64,000 bases of DNA from Nitrospirota bacterium (GCA_002737345.1 NSIK01000004.1:1-64000); one strand, 5' to 3'; positions 50,850-59,763 are shown, counted from the stretch's first letter. Made by a program: numbers and translations. Notes: a model not told the origin generated them from the letters alone.

Positions 50850-51101
50850 ATGTATAGGATTATCTTTATTCTTGGGCTACTTGCAGTACTGTACTTTCTT
50901 CTTCGGAAGGCTTTCCGGGAATTCAAGAGCCAGGGCCAGCCGGAACGGCTCTTTCCAGGCAAGGATCAGATGGTGCAGGATCCGGTTTGCCGTGTTTTTG
51001 TGCCAAGGGGCGTAGCGGTGACGGAAGATATTGGGGGGCAGACCTATTATTTTTGCAGCCGATCCTGCGCGCACAAGTTTCACGAGCAGCTCGCCGGTTA
51101 G
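50850..51101 (+). CDS. Membrane-anchored YHS-like metal-binding protein
   Basis: 83 residues. One N-terminal transmembrane helix (RIIFILGLLAVLYFLLRKAF, about 3-22), a basic spacer, then a treble-clef YHS/TRASH-like domain: DPVCRVFVPRG (C47) and TYYFCSRSCAHKFHEQL (C69-x3-C73, plus His). Likely binds a metal such as copper or zinc at the membrane; the family is found on its own and in copper pumps. Own promoter at 50797. Convergent with the lipoprotein gene, whose stop it overlaps by four bases. Confidence 0.75.
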   Translation: MYRIIFILGLLAVLYFLLRKAFREFKSQGQPERLFPGKDQMVQDPVCRVFVPRGVAVTEDIGGQTYYFCSRSCAHKFHEQLAG

Positions 51102-51409
51102 CAGCCGGAGTAGCTGTAGTCTGAGAGTTTTTCTTCCTTGTCGAACTTGAGCGTGATTTGGCATTGATTGGGCGAGAAATTAAAGAGAGGCAAGCTGGAT
51201 TTGCCGCCGGCGATGCGGTAATAGGTCCAGGTTTCGCCGCCGAAAAATCTTGGGGCCTTGCCGCTTGGCGTTCCCCAGTTTTTCTCAAACCAGGCTTTAT
51301 CCTTGCCCTGCAGCTCGGCCGGTTTGAGCGACTGTTCAAGGTAGAGATTGCTGCCCCCGCAGGCAGTGAGGAGCAGACAGCAGAACAGCAGCCAGGCAGA
51401 TCGTTTCAT
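51098..51409 (-). CDS. Small lipoprotein, SmpA/BamE-like in outline
   Basis: 103 residues. Signal peptide with lipobox LLTAC (Cys17) in LLFCCLLLTACGGSN. The mature part contains LKPAELQGKDKAWFEKNWGTP and ETWTYYRIAGGKSSL, then NFSPNQCQITLKFDKEEKL, a pattern of gene-context small outer-membrane lipoproteins with a two-helix/three-strand fold. No specific family assigned. Confidence 0.72.
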   Translation of the reverse strand: MKRSAWLLFCCLLLTACGGSNLYLEQSLKPAELQGKDKAWFEKNWGTPSGKAPRFFGGETWTYYRIAGGKSSLPLFNFSPNQCQITLKFDKEEKLSDYSYSGC

Positions 51410-51606
51410 GGTAGGTCTCCTCGTCGTAGGCGTCGGGTGATAGATTAATTAACCGACGCAGATCACAATCGAATCTTAACTGCCATGCAGAGGCCTGTCA
51501 AACAGGGCGATTCGGCAGACCGTTGCGCATCGTTCGAGTTCTTCATAGAATGGCCGCTACCAAATGTATACACGAACGTCTCATCTCGATATGAAAGGAT
51601 AATTCC

Positions 51607-52254
51607 ATGAAGTTTTTTCTTGATACCGCTAACGTGAAAGAAATTCAGGAAGCAGCCAGCCTGGGACTGCTCGACGGAGTGACCACGAATCCGTCGCTCG
51701 TGGCAAAGGAAGGGCGCAGCTTCAAGGAAATGCTGGTTGAGATTTGCAAGATTGTGGATGGGCCCATCAGCGCAGAAGTCGTCAGTCTTGAGGCCGATGA
51801 CATGGTAAAGGAAGGAAAGGAGCTCGCGAAGATCCATAAGAATATCGTCGTCAAGGTGCCCTTGATTGCGGAGGGATTGAAGGCCACTAAACGATTGGCT
51901 GCCGAAGGCATCAAGGTGAACGTGACCCTCTGCTTCTCTCCGACTCAAGCGCTTCTGGCGGCGAAAGCCGGTGCCTGGTGCGTGTCCCCCTTCATCGGCC
52001 GGCTCGACGACATCAGCTCGAACGGGATGGAGCTGATCCGCCAGATTTTGACCATCTACCGCAATTACGAGTATAAAACCCAGGTATTGGTTGCCAGTGT
52101 GCGCCATCCTCAGCATGTGGTTGAGGCCGCGCTGATCGGGGGGCACATTTGTACGATGCCCTTCTCGATCTTTCAGCAGATGGTGAAACATCCCTTGACT
52201 GATATCGGCCTCAAGAAGTTTTTGACGGATTGGGAAGCCCAAACGAAGAAATAA
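51607..52254 (+). CDS. Transaldolase/fructose-6-phosphate aldolase family
   Basis: 215 residues, the short TalC/Fsa type. [20 protein letters not shown] at the N-terminus, [16 protein letters not shown], the Schiff-base Lys in [19 protein letters not shown] (about 82-100), [37 protein letters not shown] and [15 protein letters not shown]. Transaldolase or fructose-6-phosphate aldolase activity cannot be separated by eye. Confidence 0.93.
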   Translation: MKFFLDTANVKEIQEAASLGLLDGVTTNPSLVAKEGRSFKEMLVEICKIVDGPISAEVVSLEADDMVKEGKELAKIHKNIVVKVPLIAEGLKATKRLAAEGIKVNVTLCFSPTQALLAAKAGAWCVSPFIGRLDDISSNGMELIRQILTIYRNYEYKTQVLVASVRHPQHVVEAALIGGHICTMPFSIFQQMVKHPLTDIGLKKFLTDWEAQTKK

Positions 52255-52268
52255 CATCGGACAGGTTA

Positions 52269-52316
52269 CTGAACGAGAAGCGGTAAGTACGGTAGCGGTT
52301 CTCGCTTACTGTTCAG
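52269..52316. terminator. Convergent stem-loop between transaldolase and Udg genes
   Basis: CTGAAC (52269-52274) pairs with GTTCAG (52311-52316); inside, CGAGAA pairs with TTCTCG, with a bulge on one side. It fills the gap between two convergent genes. Confidence 0.5.
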
Positions 52317-52319
52317 CGT

Positions 52320-53012
52320 TCAGTCGACTGGCTTAGTGAGTCGCTGGCGTGCCGTGGCGAAAATGTGCTGAAACATCGGACGGGTTAAGAGTCCGGTAAA
52401 AGTGTTTTGCTGGCTCGGATGGTAGGAGCCGATGAGTGTGATGCCCCAGGGAAGTGCTTTGACGACTCCATGGGAAAACTTCAGGAGCGGTGAGGGGAGT
52501 TTCAGCCCCTCATCGCGACAAGCCCTCAGATAGTGATCGAAGGCAATCTTGCCAAGAGCTACCACCACCTGGGTGTTCCGTAACAGCTTCAGTTCCTCCC
52601 GCAGATAGGGCCGGCAGGCCGTGAACTCTTCAGGAGCCGGCTTATTATCAGGCGGAGCACAGCGGACCGTCGCGCCGACGTAGCAATCCGACAGCTTCAG
52701 TCCATCGTCCCGGTGGTGCGAGGCGGCTTGATTGGCGAAGCCGAATCGATGCAAGGCGTCATAGAGCCAATCCCCGCTGCGATCGCCGGTAAACATCCGC
52801 CCGGTTCGATTGCCTCCATGGGCGGCCGGCGCAAGTCCGAGCACGTAGAGGCGGGCCTGGATGTCTCCGAATCCTGGGACCGGTTTCCCCCAATAGGTCC
52901 AGTCTTCAAACTGCTTTCGTTTTTCCCCCGCGACCGTTTTTCGATAGGCGACGAGCCGAGGGCAGATGGTACAGCTGGCGATGCGATCGTTGAGGAGAGT
53001 GAGTGCGCGCAT
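52320..53012 (-). CDS. Type V (UdgB) uracil-DNA glycosylase
   Basis: Fe-S base-excision glycosylase, 230 residues. N-terminal SCTICPRLVAYRK with two cluster cysteines, motif A GLAPAAHGGNRTGRMFTGD (about 59-77) that lacks the catalytic Asp/Asn of other classes, then GATVRCAPPDNKPAPEEFTAC (the other cluster cysteines) and the C-terminal GSYHPSQQNTFTGLL motif. Type V enzymes remove uracil and hypoxanthine and occur mainly in thermophiles, actinobacteria and some other bacteria. Confidence 0.92.
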   Translation of the reverse strand: MRALTLLNDRIASCTICPRLVAYRKTVAGEKRKQFEDWTYWGKPVPGFGDIQARLYVLGLAPAAHGGNRTGRMFTGDRSGDWLYDALHRFGFANQAASHHRDDGLKLSDCYVGATVRCAPPDNKPAPEEFTACRPYLREELKLLRNTQVVVALGKIAFDHYLRACRDEGLKLPSPLLKFSHGVVKALPWGITLIGSYHPSQQNTFTGLLTRPMFQHIFATARQRLTKPVD

Positions 53013-53134
53013 AGGCGGTGCAGTCTAGCATGAATTTGAAAGTCGATCCTGCTTGCCGGTTTTTCGTTGTGCTGATAGCATGAAGCCGTAACGTTCGATG
53101 GTTCTTCCGAATATATATAGGAGATAGGATTGGC

Positions 53135-54193
53135 ATGACGACGTGGGTTCAGCGCGCATTACTGATCAGTGGCTTATGGATGGCCGTCACGCTCCCAGTT
53201 TCAGCAGGGACGCAACCGCAGCCTACGGTGGACGAAAGCACGCCGCACGCTGGAGTTAATGGTGACCTTGATCGCGATCTAGGGTTGATCGATCCCTTTG
53301 ATAATCCCAACGAGTCAGAGGGGCGTCTCGTTATCCTTCCTGAAATTAAGCGAGAAGGCGACCGTTACTTCCTCAGTTCGTTTAAGCTGCCTGATAAATT
53401 GACCTTTGCCGGCAAGCCGGTCCCTCTCGATAACTGGCAGGTCCGCGAACGCATTGAGTACGAGTTCTATCAGTTCTTGGAAGATCAGGGCGAAAGCATC
53501 ATCCTAGCCAAGCGCACCGGGCGCTGTTTTCCTCCAGCCGAAAAGCAGCTGGCTGAGGCCGGATTGCCGGACGATCTCAAGTACATGCTACTGGTGGAGA
53601 GCAAGTGCGTGGCCGCCGCCTATTCAAAGGCGAAAGCTTCGGGCCCCTGGCAGTTTATCCCTTCCACCGGGAAGCGCTATAGCCTCAAGAGCGACGAGGT
53701 TCTTGACGAACGTCGCAATTTGGAAATGTCGACGGAAGCGGCGGTCAAGTATTTGCGCTATCTCAAGGACTTTGAGAAGAACGATTGGTTCATGGCCATG
53801 GCCTCGTACAATGCCGGAGAAGAGCGAGTCCGCCGGCTCTTGAAGGAACAGAACATTACCGATTATTGGAAGATGCATGGGCCCCGGGAAACGATGCGCT
53901 ATGTTCCGCGCATCATTGCCGCCAAGGAAATCTACTCGCAGCCGGAGAAGTATTTGGGGCTCAGCAAGAAGGACCTCTACATGCCGATGGAAACCGAAAC
54001 GGTTACCATCAATGTGAAAGATTCTCAGCGAGCCCTTACTTCGATTGCCGAGGAATTCGGGACCTATTTCCTTGAACTCAAGATGTTGAATCCTGAGTTC
54101 AAAAAGGATGCGCTCCCGCGCGGGATCTATCAGATGCGAGTCCCGCGGCAAAACTGTCCGACTCGGTGCTTCAAGCAGGAGAAAGCCCCCTAG
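53135..54193 (+). CDS. Lytic transglycosylase (MltD-like)
   Basis: Cleaves peptidoglycan glycan strands. 352 residues with a signal peptide (about 1-24, LLISGLWMAVTLPVSAG). N-terminal domain to about residue 140, then the SLT domain with catalytic Glu in YMLLVESKCVAAAYSKAKA, SGPWQFIPSTGKRYSL and AMASYNAGEERVRRLL (about 225). The C-terminal part (about 285-340) resembles a LysM-type or MltD tail with LTSIAEEFGTYFLELKMLNPEF. Preceded by TTGCCG-17-TAGCAT (53053-53081), a weak promoter. Confidence 0.9.
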   Translation: MTTWVQRALLISGLWMAVTLPVSAGTQPQPTVDESTPHAGVNGDLDRDLGLIDPFDNPNESEGRLVILPEIKREGDRYFLSSFKLPDKLTFAGKPVPLDNWQVRERIEYEFYQFLEDQGESIILAKRTGRCFPPAEKQLAEAGLPDDLKYMLLVESKCVAAAYSKAKASGPWQFIPSTGKRYSLKSDEVLDERRNLEMSTEAAVKYLRYLKDFEKNDWFMAMASYNAGEERVRRLLKEQNITDYWKMHGPRETMRYVPRIIAAKEIYSQPEKYLGLSKKDLYMPMETETVTINVKDSQRALTSIAEEFGTYFLELKMLNPEFKKDALPRGIYQMRVPRQNCPTRCFKQEKAP

Positions 54194-54204
54194 CGGGGAG
54201 GCTG

Positions 54205-54284
54205 GTCCGGCGAGTCCCCTGTGCTCGCGCAACGCGCGGTTTGAGAAGGCCCTCGTTGGACGCGCAGTGGGGGACTCACCGGAC
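54205..54284 (+). repeat. Intergenic repeat family B, copy 2
   Basis: 80 bases with terminal inverted repeats GTCCGGcGAGTCCCC (54205-54219) and GGGGACTCaCCGGAC (54270-54284), one mismatch in 15. Inside, the core TGCTCGCGCAACGCGC...GTTGGACGCGCAGT aligns with the copies at 2996 and 59684. Lies between the transglycosylase and glycerate kinase genes. Confidence 0.7.
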
Positions 54285-54325
54285 TATCGTGAGATAATAT
54301 ATCTAGCGAGCTTATCAGCAGTCCA

Positions 54326-55654
54326 ATGCAGATTCTTTCCTCTCCTATCAAGCTACGGCTAAAGAAAATACTTAGTCGAGGGCTGGACGCGGTCGACGCC
54401 CATGCGGCGGTCGGCCGCGCTTTTTCGCGTGACGGAGCGGCTCTCACCATTGGCCGCCGCCGATACGATCTAAACAACTATGAACGGGTGGTCGTGGTCG
54501 GAGCAGGAAAAGCCACGGCTCCGATGGCCCAGGCGGTAGAGCAGAGGCTGGGCCATTGGTTGCACAGCGGATTTATCGTGGTGAAGCAGGGCTATGGCCT
54601 GCCGATGAAACGGATCCTCGTGGCGGAAGCAGGCCATCCGGTTCCAGACCGGTCAGGTCAGCGCGCGGCAGCCAAGCTCTGCGCCATGGTGTCAGCACTC
54701 GGGCGGCGCGATCTCTTGATCGTGCTCTTGTCCGGCGGCGCCTCCAGCCTCTTGCCGGCTCCTGTCGCAGGGGTGACGTTAGCCGACAAGCAACGGACCA
54801 CAGAAAAACTGCTGCGTTGCGGCGCGACCATCCGTGACATCAATACCGTTCGCAAGCACCTCTCGCGCATTAAAGGTGGACGGCTCGCGGAGCTGAGCGA
54901 TGCCACCATAGTTACGCTGATTCTGTCTGATGTGTTGGGGGACGACCTCAGCACCATCGCATCGGGGCCGACGGTACCAGACCCCACGACGTATCGCGAC
55001 GCGATTGCGATTTTAAAGCGCTATCGTATCTGGATGACGGTTCCGCAACGAGTACGGCAGCATCTCGACCGGGGCTGCCGGGGTCTTGTGAGTGAAACGC
55101 CGAAGCCAGGTTCCCCCCTGTTCCGTCGAGTTCACCATCACCTTGTCGGGAATAACGGAGTGGCGGTTAGGGCTGTTGCTCGCGCAGCTAGGGAGGCTGG
55201 TTTTCAGACCATTGTGCCTGAAGCCATAATCGGAGAGGCTCGCGAGGCGGGGCAGCGGTTCGGCGCCATGGCGAAGACTCTGCTGCGCAAGGGTAGACCG
55301 TTGCGCAAACCCTACTGTCTCGTGGCCGGTGGCGAAACCACCGTGACCGTGACGGGAAGGGGCACAGGCGGGCGAGCGCAGGAATTCGCGACGGCCGCTG
55401 CGCTGGAAATCGCCGGTCTGCCTAAGGTGTGGGTCGTAGCGATCGGGACGGATGGGACCGATGGTCCGACCGATGCCGCTGGAGCCGTGGTCGACGGCGA
55501 CACGGTCGCCCGAGCGCAGCGGCTTCAGATAAATCTCGTAGGGGCCCTGAAGCGTCACAATACCTATCCGGCCTTGAAGAAGCTTGGTCAGCTCATCGTC
55601 ACAGGCCCCACCGGCACGAACGTGAATGACCTTTACCTCCTCCTCGTGCGGTAG
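54326..55654 (+). CDS. Glycerate 2-kinase (MOFRL family)
   Basis: Phosphorylates D-glycerate to 2-phosphoglycerate. 442 residues. N-terminal domain with VVVGAGKATAPMAQAVEQRLG (about 53-73), EAGHPVPDRSGQRAA, LLSGGASSLLPAPVAGVTLAD (about 131-151), NTVRKHLSRIKGGRLAEL; C-terminal MOFRL domain with CLVAGGETTVTVTGRGTGGR (about 331-350) and AIGTDGTDGPTDAAGAVVD. The serine-cycle or photorespiratory salvage context is not visible here. Two bases of ATG context give no clear Shine-Dalgarno. Confidence 0.93.
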   Translation: MQILSSPIKLRLKKILSRGLDAVDAHAAVGRAFSRDGAALTIGRRRYDLNNYERVVVVGAGKATAPMAQAVEQRLGHWLHSGFIVVKQGYGLPMKRILVAEAGHPVPDRSGQRAAAKLCAMVSALGRRDLLIVLLSGGASSLLPAPVAGVTLADKQRTTEKLLRCGATIRDINTVRKHLSRIKGGRLAELSDATIVTLILSDVLGDDLSTIASGPTVPDPTTYRDAIAILKRYRIWMTVPQRVRQHLDRGCRGLVSETPKPGSPLFRRVHHHLVGNNGVAVRAVARAAREAGFQTIVPEAIIGEAREAGQRFGAMAKTLLRKGRPLRKPYCLVAGGETTVTVTGRGTGGRAQEFATAAALEIAGLPKVWVVAIGTDGTDGPTDAAGAVVDGDTVARAQRLQINLVGALKRHNTYPALKKLGQLIVTGPTGTNVNDLYLLLVR

Positions 55655-55895
55655 GTACTATCTGTTTCAATGGATCGCTTTTTCATCCTTTCTTTAGCTG
55701 TCTGCACAGAACCACGTCTCGTTGGAGGGAAAGCCGTTGGCTTGGCTTGCCTGCTTGTCGGAGGATTCTCCGTCCCATCCGACGCCCTTGACCTTTCGTG
55801 ACAGTTTTCGTACTCTCGGAAATCATTATTTTCTCATCGCACCACCCGACAACGGGCTTGAATATCGGTCGACGGCATGACCGGGATGGCCACCT

Positions 55896-57287
55896 GTGAT
55901 TGATGGTACGGCTTTTAGCCTCGGGGCTCTTGTCGGAAGCCTTCTCGGCGCGTTGCTCGCCGGGTTTTGGGTGGCGGCCCACGTCCGCGCGACATGGCAT
56001 GGGCAACTGCTGACGACTGGCGAACGGGCTCAGCGGGCTGAATCGCTGGCGGAGGAGTTGCGCCGTCAATCGTCGCAGGATCGCCTCGATCTCGATCAGG
56101 TGCGACGGAATCTTGCGGAGGCCTCCCAGTCCCGTGCCGTGGCGGAGACCAGGGCGGCAGAGGCTGCGCTCCATCTCAACGAACAAAAGACGCTGCTGGG
56201 CCAGGCGAGACTGGAATTAGCCGAGACCTTCCAGGCCCTTTCCGGCCAAGCCCTCAAACAGAACAACGACGCCTTCCTGAATCTTGCGCGCAGCTCATTC
56301 GAAACGCTCCAAGCCGAGGCTAAGGGCGATCTCGCCCAGCGGCAGCAGGCGATCGATAGTTTAGTCAAACCTCTCCAAGACTCGTTGCATCGATACGACG
56401 ACCAGCTCCGGCAGCTGGAACAGTCGCGGCAAGCAGCCTACGGAGGCCTCGATCAGCATCTCAGGCTCCTGGCAGAATCCCAGCAGAAGCTCCAATCGGA
56501 GACCGGCAACCTTGTGAAGGCGTTGCGCGCGCCGGCTGTTCGCGGGCAATGGGGGGAGATTACGCTCAAGCGCGTGGCTGAGTTTTCCGGCATGGTGGCC
56601 CATTGCGATTTCTTCGAGCAGAAGTCCATCACGGTCGACGGGAGCCGGCTCCGCCCAGACATGGTGGTCCAGTTACCAGGCGGCCGGCAGATCATCGTGG
56701 ATGCCAAGACCGTGCTGGCCGGCTATCTGGATGCGCATGAAGCGGTGACAGAAGAACTGCGACTTGAAGGGATGCACCGTCACGCGGCTCAAGTCCGGTC
56801 CCGCATGGACGATTTGAGTCAGAAAGCCTACTGGAATCAATTTGCGCAGGCGCCGGATTTTGTCGTGCTCTTTTTGCCGGGTGAACAGTTTTTGGGCGCC
56901 GCGCTGGAGTACGACCCCAGACTGATCGAAGATGGATGGGCGCTGAACGTGATCCTCGCGACCCCGACGACGTTGATGGCGATCCTTCGGGCGGTCACCT
57001 ACGGATGGCGGCAGGAGAAAATGACCGAGCATGTCGAGGAGGCTAGGCGGCTAGGGAAGGATCTTTACGAGCGGATGGCCGTGTTGACGCAACATTTGAA
57101 CGACGTCGGACAGGCGCTGGGGGAAAGTGTCCTCTCGTATAACAAGGCGGTCGGGTCGCTTGAAACTAGAATCTTGCCGGCAGCCCGCCGGTTCAAGGAG
57201 TTAGGTGTCTCGTCGGAGAAAGAGATTCCCCGGTTGGACCCGGTTGAGTTTGATCCACGCAAGGCCTTGCCTTCTGAGAGTGAATAA
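55896..57287 (+). CDS. rmuC: DNA recombination protein RmuC
   Basis: 463 residues. GTG start (VIDGTAFSLG). An N-terminal membrane anchor (about 8-28, LGALVGSLLGALLAGFWVAA), a long coiled coil (about 40-190), then the RmuC nuclease-like domain: APAVRGQWGEITLKRVAEFSGM (about 215), VVQLPGGRQIIVDAKTVLAGYL, VLFLPGEQFLGAALEYDP, NVILATPTTLMAILRAVTYGWRQ. RmuC limits genomic inversions at inverted repeats, which is of interest beside the hairpin repeats. A MazG-like gene follows nine bases later. Confidence 0.94.
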   Translation: MIDGTAFSLGALVGSLLGALLAGFWVAAHVRATWHGQLLTTGERAQRAESLAEELRRQSSQDRLDLDQVRRNLAEASQSRAVAETRAAEAALHLNEQKTLLGQARLELAETFQALSGQALKQNNDAFLNLARSSFETLQAEAKGDLAQRQQAIDSLVKPLQDSLHRYDDQLRQLEQSRQAAYGGLDQHLRLLAESQQKLQSETGNLVKALRAPAVRGQWGEITLKRVAEFSGMVAHCDFFEQKSITVDGSRLRPDMVVQLPGGRQIIVDAKTVLAGYLDAHEAVTEELRLEGMHRHAAQVRSRMDDLSQKAYWNQFAQAPDFVVLFLPGEQFLGAALEYDPRLIEDGWALNVILATPTTLMAILRAVTYGWRQEKMTEHVEEARRLGKDLYERMAVLTQHLNDVGQALGESVLSYNKAVGSLETRILPAARRFKELGVSSEKEIPRLDPVEFDPRKALPSESE

Positions 57288-57296
57288 GGAGTTCGT

Positions 57297-57698
57297 ATGA
57301 TCGACAAGCAGGCGATGGTGGATGCCTTCCATCGGGCATTCGATATTTTTGTCAGTGCCGCTCCGACGGTCGTCGACGGGCGGACGCGTGAGCTTCGGGT
57401 CAAACTGATTCAGGAAGAATTCGACGAGTTGAAAGAGGCCATGGAATCAGGCGATCTGCCGTCGATTGCCAAGGAGATGGCCGACCTTCTCTACGTCGTC
57501 TATGGCACGGCTGTGTCCTATGGCATCGATATGGATCCGGTCTTTCGGGAGGTTCATCGTTCCAATATGAGTAAAGTCGGCGGATACAAGCGTGAAGATG
57601 GGAAATGGATAAAGCCGGCCAGCTACTCGCCGGCCCGTATCGAGCCGATTCTTGCGGAGCAGGTTTTGATGCAACGTGATGTCCCGTTCAGCCCATGA
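57297..57698 (+). CDS. MazG-like nucleotide pyrophosphohydrolase
   Basis: 133 residues. All-alpha NTP-PPase motif: LIQEEFDELKEAMESGDL (about 38-55) and IAKEMADLLYVVYGTAVSYGID (about 58-79), giving the ExxE...ExxD metal site. The C-terminal GGYKREDGKWIKPASYSPARIEPIL matches a phosphoribosyl-ATP pyrophosphohydrolase-like subfamily. Likely removes non-canonical or excess dNTPs. The substrate is not evident. Probably co-transcribed with rmuC. Confidence 0.85.
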   Translation: MIDKQAMVDAFHRAFDIFVSAAPTVVDGRTRELRVKLIQEEFDELKEAMESGDLPSIAKEMADLLYVVYGTAVSYGIDMDPVFREVHRSNMSKVGGYKREDGKWIKPASYSPARIEPILAEQVLMQRDVPFSP

Positions 57699-58218
57699 AG
57701 GAGCTGCATTGCGCCAGTTGGGCTGCGTGAATGTATTGTCGTTTCGCCGTCAGCTCTGCACGAATCACTTCTGGCCCTTCTCGCCAATTCCGCGCCACGG
57801 GACTCAGGGGGCCGATCGACGCTAATACACCAGACGGCTGCCTCTATCGAGGTTCAGGTCCTTGACGGTAATCAGCCTGCCTCGACTAACCGAATCCCGA
57901 CATTTTAATAGATAGCTGTACCCTGCAGGCAGCAGAGTTCTCGAAGGGGACCGTTGTCGAATTGCGGTTGAAGCCAATGGTGGAGGAAGACACGATTCGT
58001 ATTGAGCGAGTGCGGGTCTGTTCCGTTCGCCTGGCTGCAACTAGGCTCAAGTTTTTGCGTACCCCCCCCCTCAGAAATCACCGACGTCTTAGCCAAGTGG
58101 TCTTCGGTCTTTTGGTCAGCCAACATTCCTACCTCAGCTCCCACGAGTAATTCTCTCAACGTTGAGCGATGAGTGCTGAACCGGGTATCGCTGTTCCTGA
58201 TCACGCATCACGCACTGT
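57699..58218. other. 520-base gene-poor stretch with a decayed-looking frame
   Basis: Between the MazG-like gene (plus) and the panC end (minus). The plus strand at about 57910-58150 reads FSKGTVVELRLKPMVEEDTI, then RIERVRVCSVRLAATRLKFL, coding-like in composition but without a start or ribosome binding site and ending at 58148-58150. A run of nine C at about 58064-58072 sits within it. A 12-base palindrome CTCAACGTTGAG lies at 58155-58166. Probably a degraded gene; no family recognised. Confidence 0.35.
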
Positions 58219-59064
58219 TCAGCGTGTGATTAACATATTGTCGATGAGGCGAACTGAGCCGATTCGAATCGCGCCGAGCAAGAGGATTCGGCCTTTAACC
58301 TGCGTGAGCGGCTCCAAACTTGCCGGATCGCAGAGGGCGAGGTACTCGATGTGTGCTGTCGATTCTTGCGCGACCATTTTAGCCATGATGCATTCGACCG
58401 TCGAAACACTTTTTGCCCCTGCCTCGATAGCCTGACGACCGGCCTGAAATGATTGGTAGAGAATGGTGGCGGCTCGTCGGTCGTCAGGGGAGAGGTACCG
58501 GTTGCGGGAACTCATCGCGAGCCCGTCCTTCTCCCGTATCGTGGGTCGGACGTCGATAGTCACTCCTAGGTTTAGATCAGCCACGAGCCTCTTGATCAGC
58601 GCCGCCTGTTGGTAATCTTTCTGGCCGAACAGGGCCACATGGGGCCGTACGATCCCGAAGAGTTTCGTCACGACCGTGGCGACGCCGGCGAAGTGATGGG
58701 GTCTGGTTTTTCCTTCCCATCGATGCGCAATTTCTGGAACCGTCACGATAGTTTGACAGCCCTCGGGATACATCGCGTCTGGCGTCGGTTCAAAACAGAC
58801 ATCTACCCCTTCTGCGCGGCAGAGCGCACGGTCGTGGGTAATGGGGCGAGGATACTTCGTTAAGTCTTCGGTCGGGCCGAACTGGGTCGGGTTCACGAAA
58901 ATGCTCACGACGAGCGCATCGCAGCGCAGTCGCGCTGCGCGGATAAGGGAACGGTGGCCGTCATGCAGCGCGCCCATCGTGGGTACGAAGCCGATAGTAA
59001 GGCCTTCCTTCCGGAGTCGTTCACTCCAGGCAGCCACCGATTGTGGGGCGCGAAGGATCTTCAT
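58219..59064 (-). CDS. panC: Pantothenate synthetase
   Basis: ATP-dependent condensation of pantoate with beta-alanine. 281 residues from the ATG at 59064 (MKILRAPQSVAAW), which overlaps the folK stop (ATGA); the longer frame adds seven unneeded residues. GFVPTMGALHDGHRSLIRAA (about 24-43), VSIFVNPTQFGPTEDLTKYPR (about 54-74), KDYQQAALIKRLVADLNLG (about 150) and the SSRNRYLSP motif. No panB or panD in the window. Confidence 0.95.
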   Translation of the reverse strand: MKILRAPQSVAAWSERLRKEGLTIGFVPTMGALHDGHRSLIRAARLRCDALVVSIFVNPTQFGPTEDLTKYPRPITHDRALCRAEGVDVCFEPTPDAMYPEGCQTIVTVPEIAHRWEGKTRPHHFAGVATVVTKLFGIVRPHVALFGQKDYQQAALIKRLVADLNLGVTIDVRPTIREKDGLAMSSRNRYLSPDDRRAATILYQSFQAGRQAIEAGAKSVSTVECIMAKMVAQESTAHIEYLALCDPASLEPLTQVKGRILLLGAIRIGSVRLIDNMLITR

Positions 59065-59618
59065 GAGCCTGGCGGCTGGCTGCAAGTGGGGCGTGAGCCA
59101 TAGCGAGTCGAGGGTTGAGGAAACAGGAGACGGACTTCCGGTTGTTTCTCCGCTTCGGCAAGCAACTGACTGACCGTGCGTTGAAGCGAGGGATGCAGGA
59201 ACAGTGAGTCGAGCTCGTTCAAGGGCATGAGGACGAACCGGCGTTGGTGCATGCGAGGATGAGGTACAGCGAGATCCGGCTCGTCGATGATCCGTTGGCC
59301 GTAGAATAAAATGTCCAGATCGATGGTTCTGGGGCCCGATCGATTCTCTTCATCCCGGCCGAGCGCCCGCTCGATCTCTCGCAGAATCGTTAAGAGGCTG
59401 TTCGGCGTGATATCCGTCTCGATCTGCACGACGCCGTTCAGGAACCATCCGTCTCCCGGCTGGGCATGGTCGTTCACCGGCTCTGTTTCGTAGAGCAGCG
59501 ACACGCCCAGGAGCTGGGAGTGGGGCAAGAGGCTCAGCAATGTCACGGCCCGATCGCAGAAATCAAGCCGATCGCCAACATTCGAGCCAAACCCGATGAA
59601 CACCGTCTCGCGTCCCAT
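59061..59618 (-). CDS. folK: HPPK: hydroxymethyldihydropterin pyrophosphokinase
   Basis: Folate synthesis; transfers pyrophosphate to 6-hydroxymethyl-dihydropterin. 185 residues. GFGSNVGDRLDFCDRAVTLL (about 8-27), LLYETEPVNDHAQPGDGWFLN, EIERALGRDEENRSGPRTID and LDILFYGQRIIDEPDLAVPHPRM, the full family signature. Coupled to panC (four-base overlap). The C-terminal 20 residues (LFPQPSTRYGSRPTCSQPPG) are beyond the usual length. Confidence 0.95.
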   Translation of the reverse strand: MGRETVFIGFGSNVGDRLDFCDRAVTLLSLLPHSQLLGVSLLYETEPVNDHAQPGDGWFLNGVVQIETDITPNSLLTILREIERALGRDEENRSGPRTIDLDILFYGQRIIDEPDLAVPHPRMHQRRFVLMPLNELDSLFLHPSLQRTVSQLLAEAEKQPEVRLLFPQPSTRYGSRPTCSQPPGS

Positions 59619-59664
59619 CTTTTCTTACTCTCTTCTGAGAAATGATCGTGGTGCACCGTGAGAC

Positions 59665-59754
59665 GAGGTGCCGGGGTAAGAGGCAACTGCGCGCGTCGAA
59701 CAAGCGCATCCTGAGCGTACGCGTTCCGCGAGCAAGCCTTCGCCCCGGCATCTC
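59665..59754 (-). repeat. Intergenic repeat family B, copy 3 (reverse orientation)
   Basis: Terminal inverted repeat GAGGTGCCGGGG (59665-59676)/CCCCGGCATCTC (59743-59754), one mismatch. On the minus strand the interior reads TTGCTCGCGGAACGCG and later GTTCGACGCGCGCAGT, aligning with copies at 2996 and 54221. Lies between dapL and folK. Confidence 0.7.
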
Positions 59755-59763
59755 GCCCTCAGC

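Noticed and set aside
54205-54284. Possible CRISPR unit
   Set aside because: The inverted-repeat element occurs singly at each site with no regular spacers, so it is an interspersed repeat and not an array. No CRISPR array or cas gene was found anywhere in the window.
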